A stretch of 64,000 nt of DNA from Nakamurella sp. A5-74 (lineage in GTDB: Bacteria > Actinomycetota > Actinomycetes > Mycobacteriales > Nakamurellaceae), in assembly GCF_040438885.1 (NCBI RefSeq), contig NZ_CP159218.1, positions 3,658,001 to 3,722,000 of the forward strand. The letters run 5' to 3'. Positions 1-7,568 of the stretch are shown here, piece by piece. The notes beneath the pieces were generated by a model that had not been told where the DNA came from, made no database searches, and saw nothing but the letters and a program-made list of their open reading frames with translations. A program made the translations under genes and the position numbers. Each line of letters opens with the position of its first letter. Positions within the stretch are counted from its first letter, which is position 1.

Positions 1-204
1 GTCAGCGAGCAACCGGCTGAGCGTCTGCTGACCCGCGACCAGCAGTTCTCGCTTGTCGCTGAAGTGCCGGAAGAACGTGCTCTTGGTGACGCCTGCGCGC
101 TGGGCGATCTGCGCGACGGTCGTCGAGTCGTATCCATGCTCGGTGAACAGGTCGACCGCCGCGAGCACCAGCCGCCCTCTCGCATCCGCCTGCCATCGCG
201 CCAT
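1..204 (-). CDS. TetR-family transcriptional regulator, N-terminal part (cut by window edge)
   Basis: The reverse strand reads from an ATG at 204 without a stop to base 1, giving 68 residues. They match the helix-turn-helix region of TetR regulators: an AVDLFTEHGYDSTTVAQIAQRAG stretch is followed by a GVTKSTFFRHFSDK recognition-helix signature. The ligand-binding C-terminal half lies outside the window, so the effector cannot be guessed. It diverges from an SDR oxidoreductase starting at 291. The 86-base gap holds two palindromes (219-238 and 252-271) that look like its operators. Inference: it represses itself and the SDR gene, as is usual for divergent TetR pairs. Confidence 0.9.
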   Translation of the reverse strand, partial: MARWQADARGRLVLAAVDLFTEHGYDSTTVAQIAQRAGVTKSTFFRHFSDKRELLVAGQQTLSRLLAD

Positions 205-218
205 GGCACCATCCTAGT

Positions 219-271
219 GATGGGACACTTGTCCCGTACAGCTGCTACGGTGATGGGACAACAGTCCCATC
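219..271. promoter_or_regulatory. Paired TetR operators in the divergent intergenic region
   Basis: Two palindromes share GGGAC-N4-GTCCC: site 1 at 222-235 (GGGACACTTGTCCC) and site 2 at 252-271, which extends to GATGGGAC-AACA-GTCCCATC (8+4+8). Their centres are 33 bp apart, about three helical turns, so two dimers would sit on the same face of the DNA. The position between divergent tetR and SDR starts supports autoregulation plus repression of the SDR gene. Binding itself is inferred. Confidence 0.75.
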
Positions 272-290
272 ACACCACTCGGAGCACCCC

Positions 291-1172
291 ATGCATGTCT
301 TCGTCACCGGCGGCACCGGCACCATCGGCTCGGCAGTCGTCGCCGAACTGCTCGACCACGACCACACCGTGCTGGCCCTGGCCCGTTCCGACGAGGGAGA
401 AAGCACGCTGCTCGACGCAGGGGCACTGGTGCTCCGCGGCGGCCTGGCCGATCTCGACGTCCTCCGGCAGGGAGCCCAGCAGAGCGACGGGGTGATCAGC
501 TTGGCCTTCGGGCGCGACTACGGCACTCCCGAAGCGGTGGTGGCGTCCATCGCCGAGGAGAGCGCGGCGATGGACGCCCTGGGTGAGGCATTGATCGGTA
601 CCGACCGGCCGATCGTCACCGTCTCGGGAACCCCGTGGATTCCGGGTCGCGCTTCGACCGAAGCCGACCCGCTCCCGTTGGACGGACCGGTCGGCGGGCG
701 TGGTCGATCGGTGAACGCGCTGCTCGCGCTGGCCGATCGAGGCGTGCGAGCGACCGCGATCAGGCTGCCGCGCACCGTGCACGACAACGGTGACGGCGGG
801 TTCGCCGGAATGCTCACCGCGCAGGCTCGACGCACCGGAGTCTCCGGCTGTCCGGGTGACGGCACCCAGCGCTGGCCGGCGGTCCATGCTCGGGACGCGG
901 CGGCACTGTTCCGGATCGCGCTGGAATCCGCGCCGGCCGGCACCTGCTGGCATGCGGTGGCCGACGAAGGCGATGCCGTCAAGGACATCGCAGAGGTCAT
1001 CGGTCGACGGCTCGGGCTGCCGGTGCGGTCGATGCCTGAGGAGAGCTTCGGGCCGTTCGGCGCGATCTTCGCGATGGACCAACCGGCCTCCAGTGCGCAC
1101 ACCCGTGAGGCCCTGGGCTGGACGCCGATCCACCCGTCGCTGTTGGACGATCTGGAGAACGTCGAGCGCTGA
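291..1172 (+). CDS. SDR/NmrA-like NAD(P)-dependent epimerase/dehydratase
   Basis: The 293-residue protein opens with the Rossmann glycine motif TGGTGTIG (residues 7-14) and keeps the extended-SDR fold seen in NAD-dependent epimerases and NmrA-like oxidoreductases. A clear YxxxK catalytic pair is not obvious, so it may be an atypical or regulatory SDR. The ATG at 291 has a GGAG ribosome binding site in ggagcacccc. It is divergent from the TetR gene with two operators in between and is probably induced when the regulator releases. The substrate is unknown; such TetR-SDR pairs often handle xenobiotics or reactive carbonyls. Confidence 0.8.
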   Translation: MHVFVTGGTGTIGSAVVAELLDHDHTVLALARSDEGESTLLDAGALVLRGGLADLDVLRQGAQQSDGVISLAFGRDYGTPEAVVASIAEESAAMDALGEALIGTDRPIVTVSGTPWIPGRASTEADPLPLDGPVGGRGRSVNALLALADRGVRATAIRLPRTVHDNGDGGFAGMLTAQARRTGVSGCPGDGTQRWPAVHARDAAALFRIALESAPAGTCWHAVADEGDAVKDIAEVIGRRLGLPVRSMPEESFGPFGAIFAMDQPASSAHTREALGWTPIHPSLLDDLENVER

Positions 1173-1241
1173 CCGCCGGTGTCGTCCCGACCCGCTTCCG
1201 GAAGCGGAGGCAAGCCCGCGACTGTTGCTGACGCAATGCCG

Positions 1242-1640
1242 TCAAAGCGGCGGCACCAGCAGGGTGAGCGTCGGTCGCACGCGGGTGAGGCCCTCGTCGA
1301 GCGTCGCCAGCAGCGCGTCGTCGTGGGTCGCAGTCAGTGCCGCGAGATAGCCGTCGGTCACTTGGCGATGGCCACGGACGTGACCGATGTCAGCGTCTGT
1401 GAACGACAGATCATCGGCCCAGAATTCGCACCTCGGCTCGGCGCGCAGCGCGCGCAGTACCTGTTGCGCGGCAGCTGCCGTCTCTCCCACGCGCACCAGG
1501 AACCGGACCAACGAGCCCTCGACGATCGGGCAGACAGCCACTCGATCGATCGTCGACAGCCAGGACGACACCCGCGCGTGATGTTCGTGTTCGGCGATGC
1601 TCATCGCAATCAGGACATTTGCGTCGAGCAGGTGGATCAT
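1242..1640 (-). CDS. vapC: VapC-like PIN-domain ribonuclease toxin
   Basis: The 132-residue protein starts MIHLLDANVLIAM, the first PIN acidic motif (Asp6), followed by a central Glu (Val-Glu-Gly near residue 40) and C-terminal Asp residues (FWADDLSFTDADI, ATHDDALLAT) that would complete the Mg2+ site. The length is typical of VapC toxins, which cleave tRNA or rRNA. Its start codon overlaps the stop of the antitoxin gene by one base, the standard VapBC arrangement. The pair is inserted between the SDR gene and ychF. RNA target unknown. Confidence 0.88.
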   Translation of the reverse strand: MIHLLDANVLIAMSIAEHEHHARVSSWLSTIDRVAVCPIVEGSLVRFLVRVGETAAAAQQVLRALRAEPRCEFWADDLSFTDADIGHVRGHRQVTDGYLAALTATHDDALLATLDEGLTRVRPTLTLLVPPL

Positions 1641-1870
1641 CAGTCCTCGTCGAGGGCATGGGCGACCTCGTCCGACGTGACCCGGCGCCCGACGCTGATG
1701 ACCGGGAAGCCGGATACGGAATCGGTGCGGACGACAACCGGCTCGTCCAGCTCGCTCAGGCCGCGGGCGGCCAGTTCGGCCAATGTGGTCGACAACGATT
1801 GACCCCGGAGCCTCGCCAACTCCAAAGCGCGCCGATGCAGTGCAGGCGGCAGATCAACAGTGGTTCTCAT
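1640..1870 (-). CDS. vapB: VapB-like ribbon-helix-helix antitoxin
   Basis: This 76-residue protein has an N-terminal ribbon-helix-helix (MRTTVDLPPALHRRALELAR, then GQSLSTTLAELAARGL) that would bind DNA, and a C-terminal tail that would block the VapC toxin encoded immediately downstream. I choose the ATG at 1870 over the in-frame GTG at 1873 because a TACGAT -10 box (1882-1877) lies exactly six bases upstream, the leaderless pattern seen throughout the window. The -10 is embedded in CTGCATC repeats, suggesting autorepression by VapBC. Confidence 0.85.
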   Translation of the reverse strand: MRTTVDLPPALHRRALELARLRGQSLSTTLAELAARGLSELDEPVVVRTDSVSGFPVISVGRRVTSDEVAHALDED

Positions 1871-1872
1871 CA

Positions 1873-1903
1873 CTGCATCGTAGCTGCATCACTGGCGATG
1901 CAG
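1873..1903. promoter_or_regulatory. vapBC promoter and candidate VapB operator
   Basis: CTGCATC occurs at 1873-1879 and 1884-1890, and its complement GATGCAG at 1897-1903. The last two form a perfect inverted repeat with a 6-bp spacer. The TACGAT -10 hexamer of vapB (1877-1882) overlaps the first copy. This is the expected position for RHH antitoxin autoregulation; binding is inferred. Confidence 0.6.
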
Positions 1904-1927
1904 ACAGCTCTCCACTGCGGAACGCGC

Positions 1928-3007
1928 TCAGACGTTGAAGCGGAACTCGACCACGTCGCCGTCGTGCATGAGGTAGTCCTTGCCCTCGATGCGCACCTTG
2001 CCGGCGGCCTTGGCGGCGGCCATCGAACCGGCGGCCATCAGGTCGGCGTAGGAGACCACCTCGGCCTTGATGAAGCCGCGCTCGAAATCGGTGTGGATGA
2101 CGCCGGCCGCCTGGGGGGCGGTGGCACCCTGCTTGATAGTCCAGGCCCTGGACTCCTTGGGGCCGGCCGTCAGGTAGGTCTGCAGCCCGAGGGTGTGGAA
2201 ACCGGTGCGCGCCAATGCATACAGGCCGGGCTCGCTCTGGCCGACGGACTCCAGCAGCTCCAGCGCCGACTCGTCGTCCAGCTCGAGCAGTTCGGCCTCG
2301 ACCTTGGCGTCCAGGAACACCGCGTCGGCAGGCGCGACCGCGGCGGTCAGCTCGGCGCGACGGGCCTCGTCGGTGAGCACGCCCTCGTCGGCGTTGAACA
2401 CGTAGAGGAACGGCTTGGCCGTCATCAACGACAGTTCGCGCAGCAGCGGCAGGTCCAGCGTCGCGCGCTGGGAGAACAACGTCTTCCCGCTGTCCAGCAC
2501 GGCATTGGCTTCCTGCGCCGCTTCCAGCACCGCCTTGCGGTCCTTCGCGTTGCGGGCCTCCTTCTCCAGCCGCGGGATCGCCTTCTCCAGCGTCTGCAAG
2601 TCGGCGAGGATCAGCTCGGTGTTGATGGTCTCGATGTCGGCCAGCGGATCCACCCGTCCGTCGACATGGATCACGTCGCCGTCGTCGAAGACCCGCACCA
2701 CCTGGCAGATCGCGTCCGCCTCGCGGATGTTGGCCAGGAACTTGTTGCCCAAGCCCTGCCCTTCGCTGGCGCCCTTGACGATGCCGGCGATGTCGACGAA
2801 CGACACCACCGCCGGGACGATCTTGACCGAGGAGTGGATCTTCGCGAGATCCGCCAGCCGTGGATCGGGCAGCGGGACGACGCCGACGTTGGGCTCGATC
2901 GTGGCGAACGGGTAGTTCGCCGCGAGCACGTCCGATTTGGTCAGGGCGTTGAACAGGGTCGACTTGCCGACGTTGGGCAGGCCGACGATTCCGAGGGTGA
3001 GGCTCAC
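1928..3007 (-). CDS. ychF: Redox-regulated ATPase YchF (Obg-family P-loop NTPase)
   Basis: The 359-residue protein begins [23 protein letters not shown], carrying the Walker A/G1 motif, and ends with the TGS-type ubiquitin-like domain ([12 protein letters not shown]). YchF/OLA1 proteins bind ribosomes and hydrolyse ATP in preference to GTP; usual length is about 363 residues. The GTG at 3007 is chosen because YchF homologues start a few residues before the glycine motif; the longer frame to 3124 is unrelated sequence that runs back over the neighbouring methyltransferase gene. It corresponds to Rv1112 in the conserved mycobacterial gene order. Confidence 0.95.
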   Translation of the reverse strand: MSLTLGIVGLPNVGKSTLFNALTKSDVLAANYPFATIEPNVGVVPLPDPRLADLAKIHSSVKIVPAVVSFVDIAGIVKGASEGQGLGNKFLANIREADAICQVVRVFDDGDVIHVDGRVDPLADIETINTELILADLQTLEKAIPRLEKEARNAKDRKAVLEAAQEANAVLDSGKTLFSQRATLDLPLLRELSLMTAKPFLYVFNADEGVLTDEARRAELTAAVAPADAVFLDAKVEAELLELDDESALELLESVGQSEPGLYALARTGFHTLGLQTYLTAGPKESRAWTIKQGATAPQAAGVIHTDFERGFIKAEVVSYADLMAAGSMAAAKAAGKVRIEGKDYLMHDGDVVEFRFNV

Positions 3008-3018
3008 AGGTCCCGATT

Positions 3019-3693
3019 CTAGGTGCTCGGCGCACCCGCATCCGCCGCGTCGGCGGCCGTAGAAGGCGCGCGGTACACGGTGACCGCCCAGCCGGCCCCC
3101 GCGGTGAACGGATCCAGCTGCCACGTGGCGAACCGGTGCTCGAACACCCAGCCGACCGATGCGGCATCCCTGTCCAGGTCGTCGATCGTGTACTCGCGAC
3201 CGGTGGCGAAGCCGAAGACGGCCCGGCCACCGGGACGCAGCACCGCAGCCATCCGGTGCAGCACCTGCCGTTCGCTGCCGGCAGCCAGGAAGACCATGAC
3301 GTTGCCGGGACAGACGATCAGGTCGAACTCCGTCGGACCGCCCGCCTGCGTGAGCCAGTCGGCGTCGAGCTCGAGCAGATCCCGGTGGAACAGCGCCACC
3401 CCCGGATACCTGGCCTGGCCGTCGGCCACCAACCCGGCGTCGGCATCCACCCCGATCACGTCGTGACCACGTGCCTGCAGTGCCGCCGTCACCCGGCCGG
3501 GACCGCAGCCGGCGTCGAGGATGCGCGACCCCGGAGCAGCGAGCATGTCGGCGAACCGCGCTTCACCGTCGACATCGGCGCCCTCGGCGAAGAGCTTCGC
3601 GAACCGGTCGGAGTACGCCTGCCAGTCGTCGCCGATGAGCTCCTGCGCCCACCGGGTCGGGGTGGGCTCCGGAGAGTCTCCTGTGTGCACCAT
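3019..3693 (-). CDS. Class I SAM-dependent methyltransferase
   Basis: The 224-residue protein has the SAM-binding motif I ILDAGCGPGRVTAAL, motif II acid in VIGVDAD, and a FDLIVCPGNVMVFL motif IV region, all typical of small-molecule Rossmann methyltransferases. The acceptor is unknown. The ATG at 3693 is preferred because a GATGAT hexamer lies six bases upstream (leaderless pattern). It ends 11 bases before ychF begins, so the two are probably co-transcribed. It diverges from the Ada-AlkA gene. Confidence 0.85.
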   Translation of the reverse strand: MVHTGDSPEPTPTRWAQELIGDDWQAYSDRFAKLFAEGADVDGEARFADMLAAPGSRILDAGCGPGRVTAALQARGHDVIGVDADAGLVADGQARYPGVALFHRDLLELDADWLTQAGGPTEFDLIVCPGNVMVFLAAGSERQVLHRMAAVLRPGGRAVFGFATGREYTIDDLDRDAASVGWVFEHRFATWQLDPFTAGAGWAVTVYRAPSTAADAADAGAPST

Positions 3694-3785
3694 CCGGCGA
3701 TCATCCCGGATGCGAACGATGAAGCTCCACTGCCATGTCCGAATCCCGCTGGTACACCGCTCTGCCAACGGGCAGAGTGGTTGCT

Positions 3786-5342
3786 GTGACCACCGATCTG
3801 CTCCCCGACCCCGATACCGCCTATCGGGCGATCGAGACCAAGGACTCCCGCTTCGACGGCCAGTTCTTCACCGCCGTCCGCACCACCCGGATCTACTGCC
3901 GGCCGGGCTGCCCGGCGCGCACGCCGCAGCGACAGAACGTGCACTTCTACTCCACCTCGGCAGCCGCGCAGGCCGCCGGCTACCGGGCCTGCAAGCGCTG
4001 CCTGCCCGACGCCGCTCCCGGTTCACCGGAGTGGAACGTCCGCCGCGACACCGTCGGCGCGGCGATGCGGCTGATCGGTGATGGGGTCGTCGACCGCGAA
4101 GGGGTCCCCGGCCTTGCTCGCAGACTCGGCTACACCCCGCGCCACCTCGGACGGCTGCTGGCCGCCGAACTCGGAGCCTCGCCGTTCGCCCTGGCCCGCG
4201 CACGGCGCGCGCACACCGCCCGCGTGCTGCTCACCTCGACGGCGATGCCGATCTCCGACGTCGCCTTCGCGGCCGGCTTCTCCTCCATCCGACAGTTCAA
4301 CGACACTGTGCGGGAGGTGTTCGACACCGATCCGAGCATGCTGCGCCGGGCCGGTCGACCGGCGGCCGGAACTCCGGGGACGATCCGGCTGCGGCTGCCG
4401 GTCCGGACGCCGTTCGCGTCCACCGCCCTGCTGAATTTCTTCGCCGACCATGCGCTCACCGGGGTCGAGCACGTCGAGGGCCGCACGTACTCCCGCTCGT
4501 TGCGACTGCCCGCCGGAACCGGCGTCGTCCAACTCGTGTTCCCGCCCGACGCGCCGGAACCAGGACCCAGGACCCACGTCGATGCGGTTCTGCGGCTCGA
4601 GCACCTCTCGGATCTGGCGCCCGCCGTCGACCGGTGCCGCCGGTTACTGGACGCGGACGCCGATCCGGTGGGCATCGATGCTGCCCTTGCGGCCGATCCG
4701 GCGCTCGCCGCAGAGATCGCGGACCTGCCGGGGCTCCGTCTGCCCGGTGCCGTGGACGGTCCGGAGACGCTGGTCAGAACCCTGTTGGGACAACAGGTAT
4801 CGGTCGCCGCGGCTCGCACCACCGGCGCTCGCCTGGCGATGCGGATCGGCGAACGGCCGGCGGTGACGGACGATCACATCACGCTGTTGTTCCCGTCCAG
4901 CGCCGCCATCGCCGCACTCGGCGCCGAGGCGATCGGCGGTCCTCGTCGACGGGCGGCCACCATCGTCGACACCGCCGCAGCCATGGCGTCCGGCGAACTG
5001 GCCGTGGACGCCGGCCGACGCACGACCGACCTGCTGGAGGCGCTGACGGCGCGGCCGGGAATCGGCCCGTGGACAGCCGGCTACGTCGCGATGCGGGTGC
5101 TCGGCGATCCGGACGTCCTGCTCGAGGGTGATCTCGTGCTCCGTCAAGGCGCGGCGCTCATCGGGGTGCCCTCGACCGACCGCGCGTTCGCCGCCGCCGG
5201 GCGCCACTGGAGCCCGTTCCGTTCCTACGCCGGCATGCACCTGTGGCGGATCGCGCTGCAGGAGCGTGCCCGCGCTGCTGCCATCCGCACTGCTGCCACC
5301 AGAACCGCCACCGCCCGCCCGACCCGGAAGAGGACCCCATGA
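3786..5342 (+). CDS. Ada-type AraC regulator fused to AlkA 3-methyladenine DNA glycosylase
   Basis: This 518-residue protein combines three parts: an Ada zinc-binding methyl-acceptor domain, an AraC helix-turn-helix region (about 85-185) and an AlkA-type HhH glycosylase (about 205-500). With the GTG start at 3786 the four zinc cysteines fall at Cys38, Cys42, Cys69 and Cys72, exactly the E. coli Ada numbering, which decides the start. The glycosylase has the hairpin motif PGIGPWTA and the catalytic aspartate Asp449 (LLEGDLVL). It would sense methylphosphotriesters, activate transcription and excise alkylated purines. It overlaps ogt by four bases, forming an adaptive-response operon. Confidence 0.93.
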   Translation: MTTDLLPDPDTAYRAIETKDSRFDGQFFTAVRTTRIYCRPGCPARTPQRQNVHFYSTSAAAQAAGYRACKRCLPDAAPGSPEWNVRRDTVGAAMRLIGDGVVDREGVPGLARRLGYTPRHLGRLLAAELGASPFALARARRAHTARVLLTSTAMPISDVAFAAGFSSIRQFNDTVREVFDTDPSMLRRAGRPAAGTPGTIRLRLPVRTPFASTALLNFFADHALTGVEHVEGRTYSRSLRLPAGTGVVQLVFPPDAPEPGPRTHVDAVLRLEHLSDLAPAVDRCRRLLDADADPVGIDAALAADPALAAEIADLPGLRLPGAVDGPETLVRTLLGQQVSVAAARTTGARLAMRIGERPAVTDDHITLLFPSSAAIAALGAEAIGGPRRRAATIVDTAAAMASGELAVDAGRRTTDLLEALTARPGIGPWTAGYVAMRVLGDPDVLLEGDLVLRQGAALIGVPSTDRAFAAAGRHWSPFRSYAGMHLWRIALQERARAAAIRTAATRTATARPTRKRTP

Positions 5343-5914
5343 GCACCGCGCTCACCAGCACCGCACTCACCACCACCACCGCCACCCCGGTCGGCCCGTT
5401 CACCGTCATCGTCGCCCCGGCCGGCGATGAGAACCCGGACGGCGCAATGGTTCTGGCCTCCGGTTGGACCGACGACCTGTCGACGCTGACACCGCAGATC
5501 CACCCCTCGCTGCGCCCGGACACGTTCACCGAACGCGCGCACATCACCGGCATCACCGATGCCGTCATCGCCTTCCACGAGGGTGATCTCACTGCGATCG
5601 ATGATGTTGCCGTGCACCAGGTCTCGGCCGAGTTCCGGTCCCACGCCTGGGACATGTTGCGGACCGTGCAGGCCGGCACTGTCGTCACCTACACCCAGTA
5701 CGCAGCGCTGTCCGGTCGCCCGGCAGCGGTCCGCGCTGCCGCCGGAGCATGTGCATTCAATGCCGCTGCTCTCTTCGTGCCGTGCCACCGGGTGGTCCGG
5801 ACCGACGGCACCATGGGTGGATTCCGGTGGGGTCTACCGGTGAAGCACTGGTTGCTGGAGCACGAAGGGGCAGCGGTCGGAGTGCAACAGCAGCAACCCG
5901 CGCTCCCGATCTGA
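5339..5914 (+). CDS. ogt: Methylated-DNA--protein-cysteine methyltransferase (O6-alkylguanine repair)
   Basis: The 191-residue protein carries the active-site signature PCHRVV, with the alkyl-accepting cysteine at Cys149, preceded by the helix-turn-helix region (GTVVTYTQYAALSGRP) that inserts into the DNA minor groove. It transfers O6-alkyl groups from guanine to itself in a suicidal reaction. Its ATG overlaps the stop of the Ada-AlkA gene (ATGA), so translation is coupled. A Thr/Ala-rich N-terminus (about 15 residues) precedes the conserved part and is probably unstructured. Confidence 0.94.
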   Translation: MSTALTSTALTTTTATPVGPFTVIVAPAGDENPDGAMVLASGWTDDLSTLTPQIHPSLRPDTFTERAHITGITDAVIAFHEGDLTAIDDVAVHQVSAEFRSHAWDMLRTVQAGTVVTYTQYAALSGRPAAVRAAAGACAFNAAALFVPCHRVVRTDGTMGGFRWGLPVKHWLLEHEGAAVGVQQQQPALPI

Positions 5915-5943
5915 CCGGCCACTGATCCTGCAACACTGGGCGG

Positions 5944-6591
5944 ATGCCCACCCTGTTCCGAGTGACGGCCACCTTGGATGTTGTTGCGGCAGCGGTCGGG
6001 ACGCCGACAGCGCGTCGCGCCAGGTCGTTCACGAAGACCGCGCTGATGCCCGTGCTCGGGTTCTCGGCGCTGCGCCGGGGCCCTGGCACCCGCAGCCGGG
6101 GCGCCGGGACAGCGGCCGTGGGACTCGGATTGTCCTGGTGCGGCGACGTTGCACTGTTGCGGACCGACGAGAACGCCTTCGTCGTCGGGTTGGGAGCCTT
6201 TCTCGGCGGACACCTCGCCTACGGGGCGGGCTTCGGCGCCGCGGGCGGCGTCGACGGGCTCCGGAAAACTCCGCTGCTCGGGGTTCCCGCACTCGCCGTC
6301 GCCGGCGCTGGTGCAGCAGCCCTGCTGCCCGTCGCCGGCAGTCTGCGTGCGCCGGTGGCCGGCTACATCGGCGTCATCACGGCCATGACCGCACTTGCGA
6401 TCGGCACCCGGAGACCGACCGCGATCGCCGGGGCAGCACTGTTCTGCGCGTCCGATCTACTGCTGGGTCTGTCCCGGTTCCGCACGCTGCCGTTCCCGCA
6501 GTCGGTCGTCGACGCGGTCGTGATGCTCACCTACTGCGCCGCGCAGGAGCTGATCGTCCGATCATTGCTCGAGTCACCCGGCAACGGCTGA
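5944..6591 (+). CDS. YhhN/TMEM86-family membrane protein (lysoplasmalogenase-like)
   Basis: The 215-residue protein is strongly hydrophobic with about seven membrane segments and has YhhN-family hallmarks: TKTALMPVLGF near the N-terminus, LSWCGDVALL, and FCASDLLLGL towards the C-terminus, with conserved acids expected in the active site. Animal members hydrolyse the vinyl-ether bond of lysoplasmalogens; the substrate of bacterial members is uncertain. The ATG follows AACACT by six bases (leaderless pattern). Confidence 0.82.
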   Translation: MPTLFRVTATLDVVAAAVGTPTARRARSFTKTALMPVLGFSALRRGPGTRSRGAGTAAVGLGLSWCGDVALLRTDENAFVVGLGAFLGGHLAYGAGFGAAGGVDGLRKTPLLGVPALAVAGAGAAALLPVAGSLRAPVAGYIGVITAMTALAIGTRRPTAIAGAALFCASDLLLGLSRFRTLPFPQSVVDAVVMLTYCAAQELIVRSLLESPGNG

Positions 6592-6670
6592 GATCGATCC
6601 CGCGACCGACCCGGGTCGGAGATCGAGCGCAGTCCCCGCCGCCGCTGAACCGCGGGCAGGCCGCTGGTCC

Positions 6671-6682
6671 TACCCTGGGCAG
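6671..6682 (+). promoter_or_regulatory. Leaderless -10 box of the IMPase-like gene
   Basis: TACCCT at 6671-6676 is followed by six bases (GGGCAG) and then the GTG start at 6683, with no room for a ribosome binding site. This matches the repeated TANNNT-N6-RTG layout in this window. Confidence 0.6.
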
Positions 6683-7507
6683 GTGCAGAACCAGGCAACG
6701 GCCCCCGATCTGACCGACCAGGATCCGACCGATCCCGAGCTGGCCACCCGGCTGGTGCTGGACGCATCGACGCTGGCCGCGCAGATGCGCCGCGGCGGAC
6801 TGACGACCAAGGCCAAGACGTCGGTGTCCGATGTCGTCACCGCCGCCGACCTGGCTGCCGAGAAGTTGGTCACCGAGGCCCTGACCGCGCTCCGTCCGGA
6901 TGACGGGATCGTCGGCGAGGAGGGCACCGCGGTGGCCGGCAGCACCGGGCGCACCTGGGTGATCGATCCGGTGGACGGGACCTACAACTTCGCTTCCGGA
7001 CTGGACTACTGGTGCTCGGCACTCGCTCTGCGCGGGCCGGACGCGACCTCCCCCACCGGCGAGGACGCGGTGATCCTGGGCGCAGTGGCGCACGAACCGT
7101 CCGGCGAGAGCTGGCTCGGCGGGCCTGATCACCCCACGACCCTGCGCGGCGCTCCGGTGCAGCGGCTCGCCGACCGACCGTTGGATCAGATCAGCCTGAG
7201 CACCTACCTGCACCCCACGCTGCTGCACGACCCGCACGCCCGCGAACCGTTCCTGGCCATGGCGTCGCGCGCGGCGACGGTCCGGATGCTCGGCTCCGGC
7301 TCGATGGATCTCGCCGGGGTCGCCTCCGGTCGACTCGGCGTCTGGGCGCAGCACTCCACACCGTCCTGGGACTGGCTCCCCGGCGCCGCTCTGGTGCGCG
7401 GCGCCGGAGGCGTCGCACGCACTCATCTGCATCGCGGCCTGCGGTGGCACGTGGCCGGCAACGGCCTGGTCGTCGAGCAGGTCATCGACCTGCTGACCCG
7501 CGCCTGA
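6683..7507 (+). CDS. Inositol-monophosphatase-family phosphatase
   Basis: The 274-residue protein has both metal-binding signatures of the family: GEEGT (about residue 75) and IDPVDGTYNF (Asp95 and Asp98), plus a C-terminal WDWLPGAALVRGAGG motif. These Mg2+-dependent enzymes act on inositol-1-phosphate, histidinol-phosphate (HisN) or PAP. In a mycothiol- and phosphatidylinositol-making actinomycete an inositol or histidinol phosphatase role is plausible, but the sequence alone does not choose. The C-terminal motif has GA-LVRGAGG where SuhB proteins usually have A-A-IV-EAGG. Confidence 0.88.
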   Translation: MQNQATAPDLTDQDPTDPELATRLVLDASTLAAQMRRGGLTTKAKTSVSDVVTAADLAAEKLVTEALTALRPDDGIVGEEGTAVAGSTGRTWVIDPVDGTYNFASGLDYWCSALALRGPDATSPTGEDAVILGAVAHEPSGESWLGGPDHPTTLRGAPVQRLADRPLDQISLSTYLHPTLLHDPHAREPFLAMASRAATVRMLGSGSMDLAGVASGRLGVWAQHSTPSWDWLPGAALVRGAGGVARTHLHRGLRWHVAGNGLVVEQVIDLLTRA

Positions 7508-7537
7508 CGTCCTACCCCGTCAGCCCAGGTCGCTGCC

Positions 7538-7561
7538 ACTGTCGGAGCCCTCTGCGACAGT
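7538..7561 (+). other. Perfect hairpin just before rmuC
   Basis: ACTGTCG (7538-7544) and CGACAGT (7555-7561) form a 7-bp stem around a 10-base loop, ending seven bases before the rmuC ATG; outer CCCAGG/CCTGGG arms extend the symmetry. It could be a terminator for the upstream phosphatase gene or a regulatory hairpin at the rmuC start. No T-run follows. Confidence 0.4.
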
Positions 7562-7568
7562 CCTGGGC

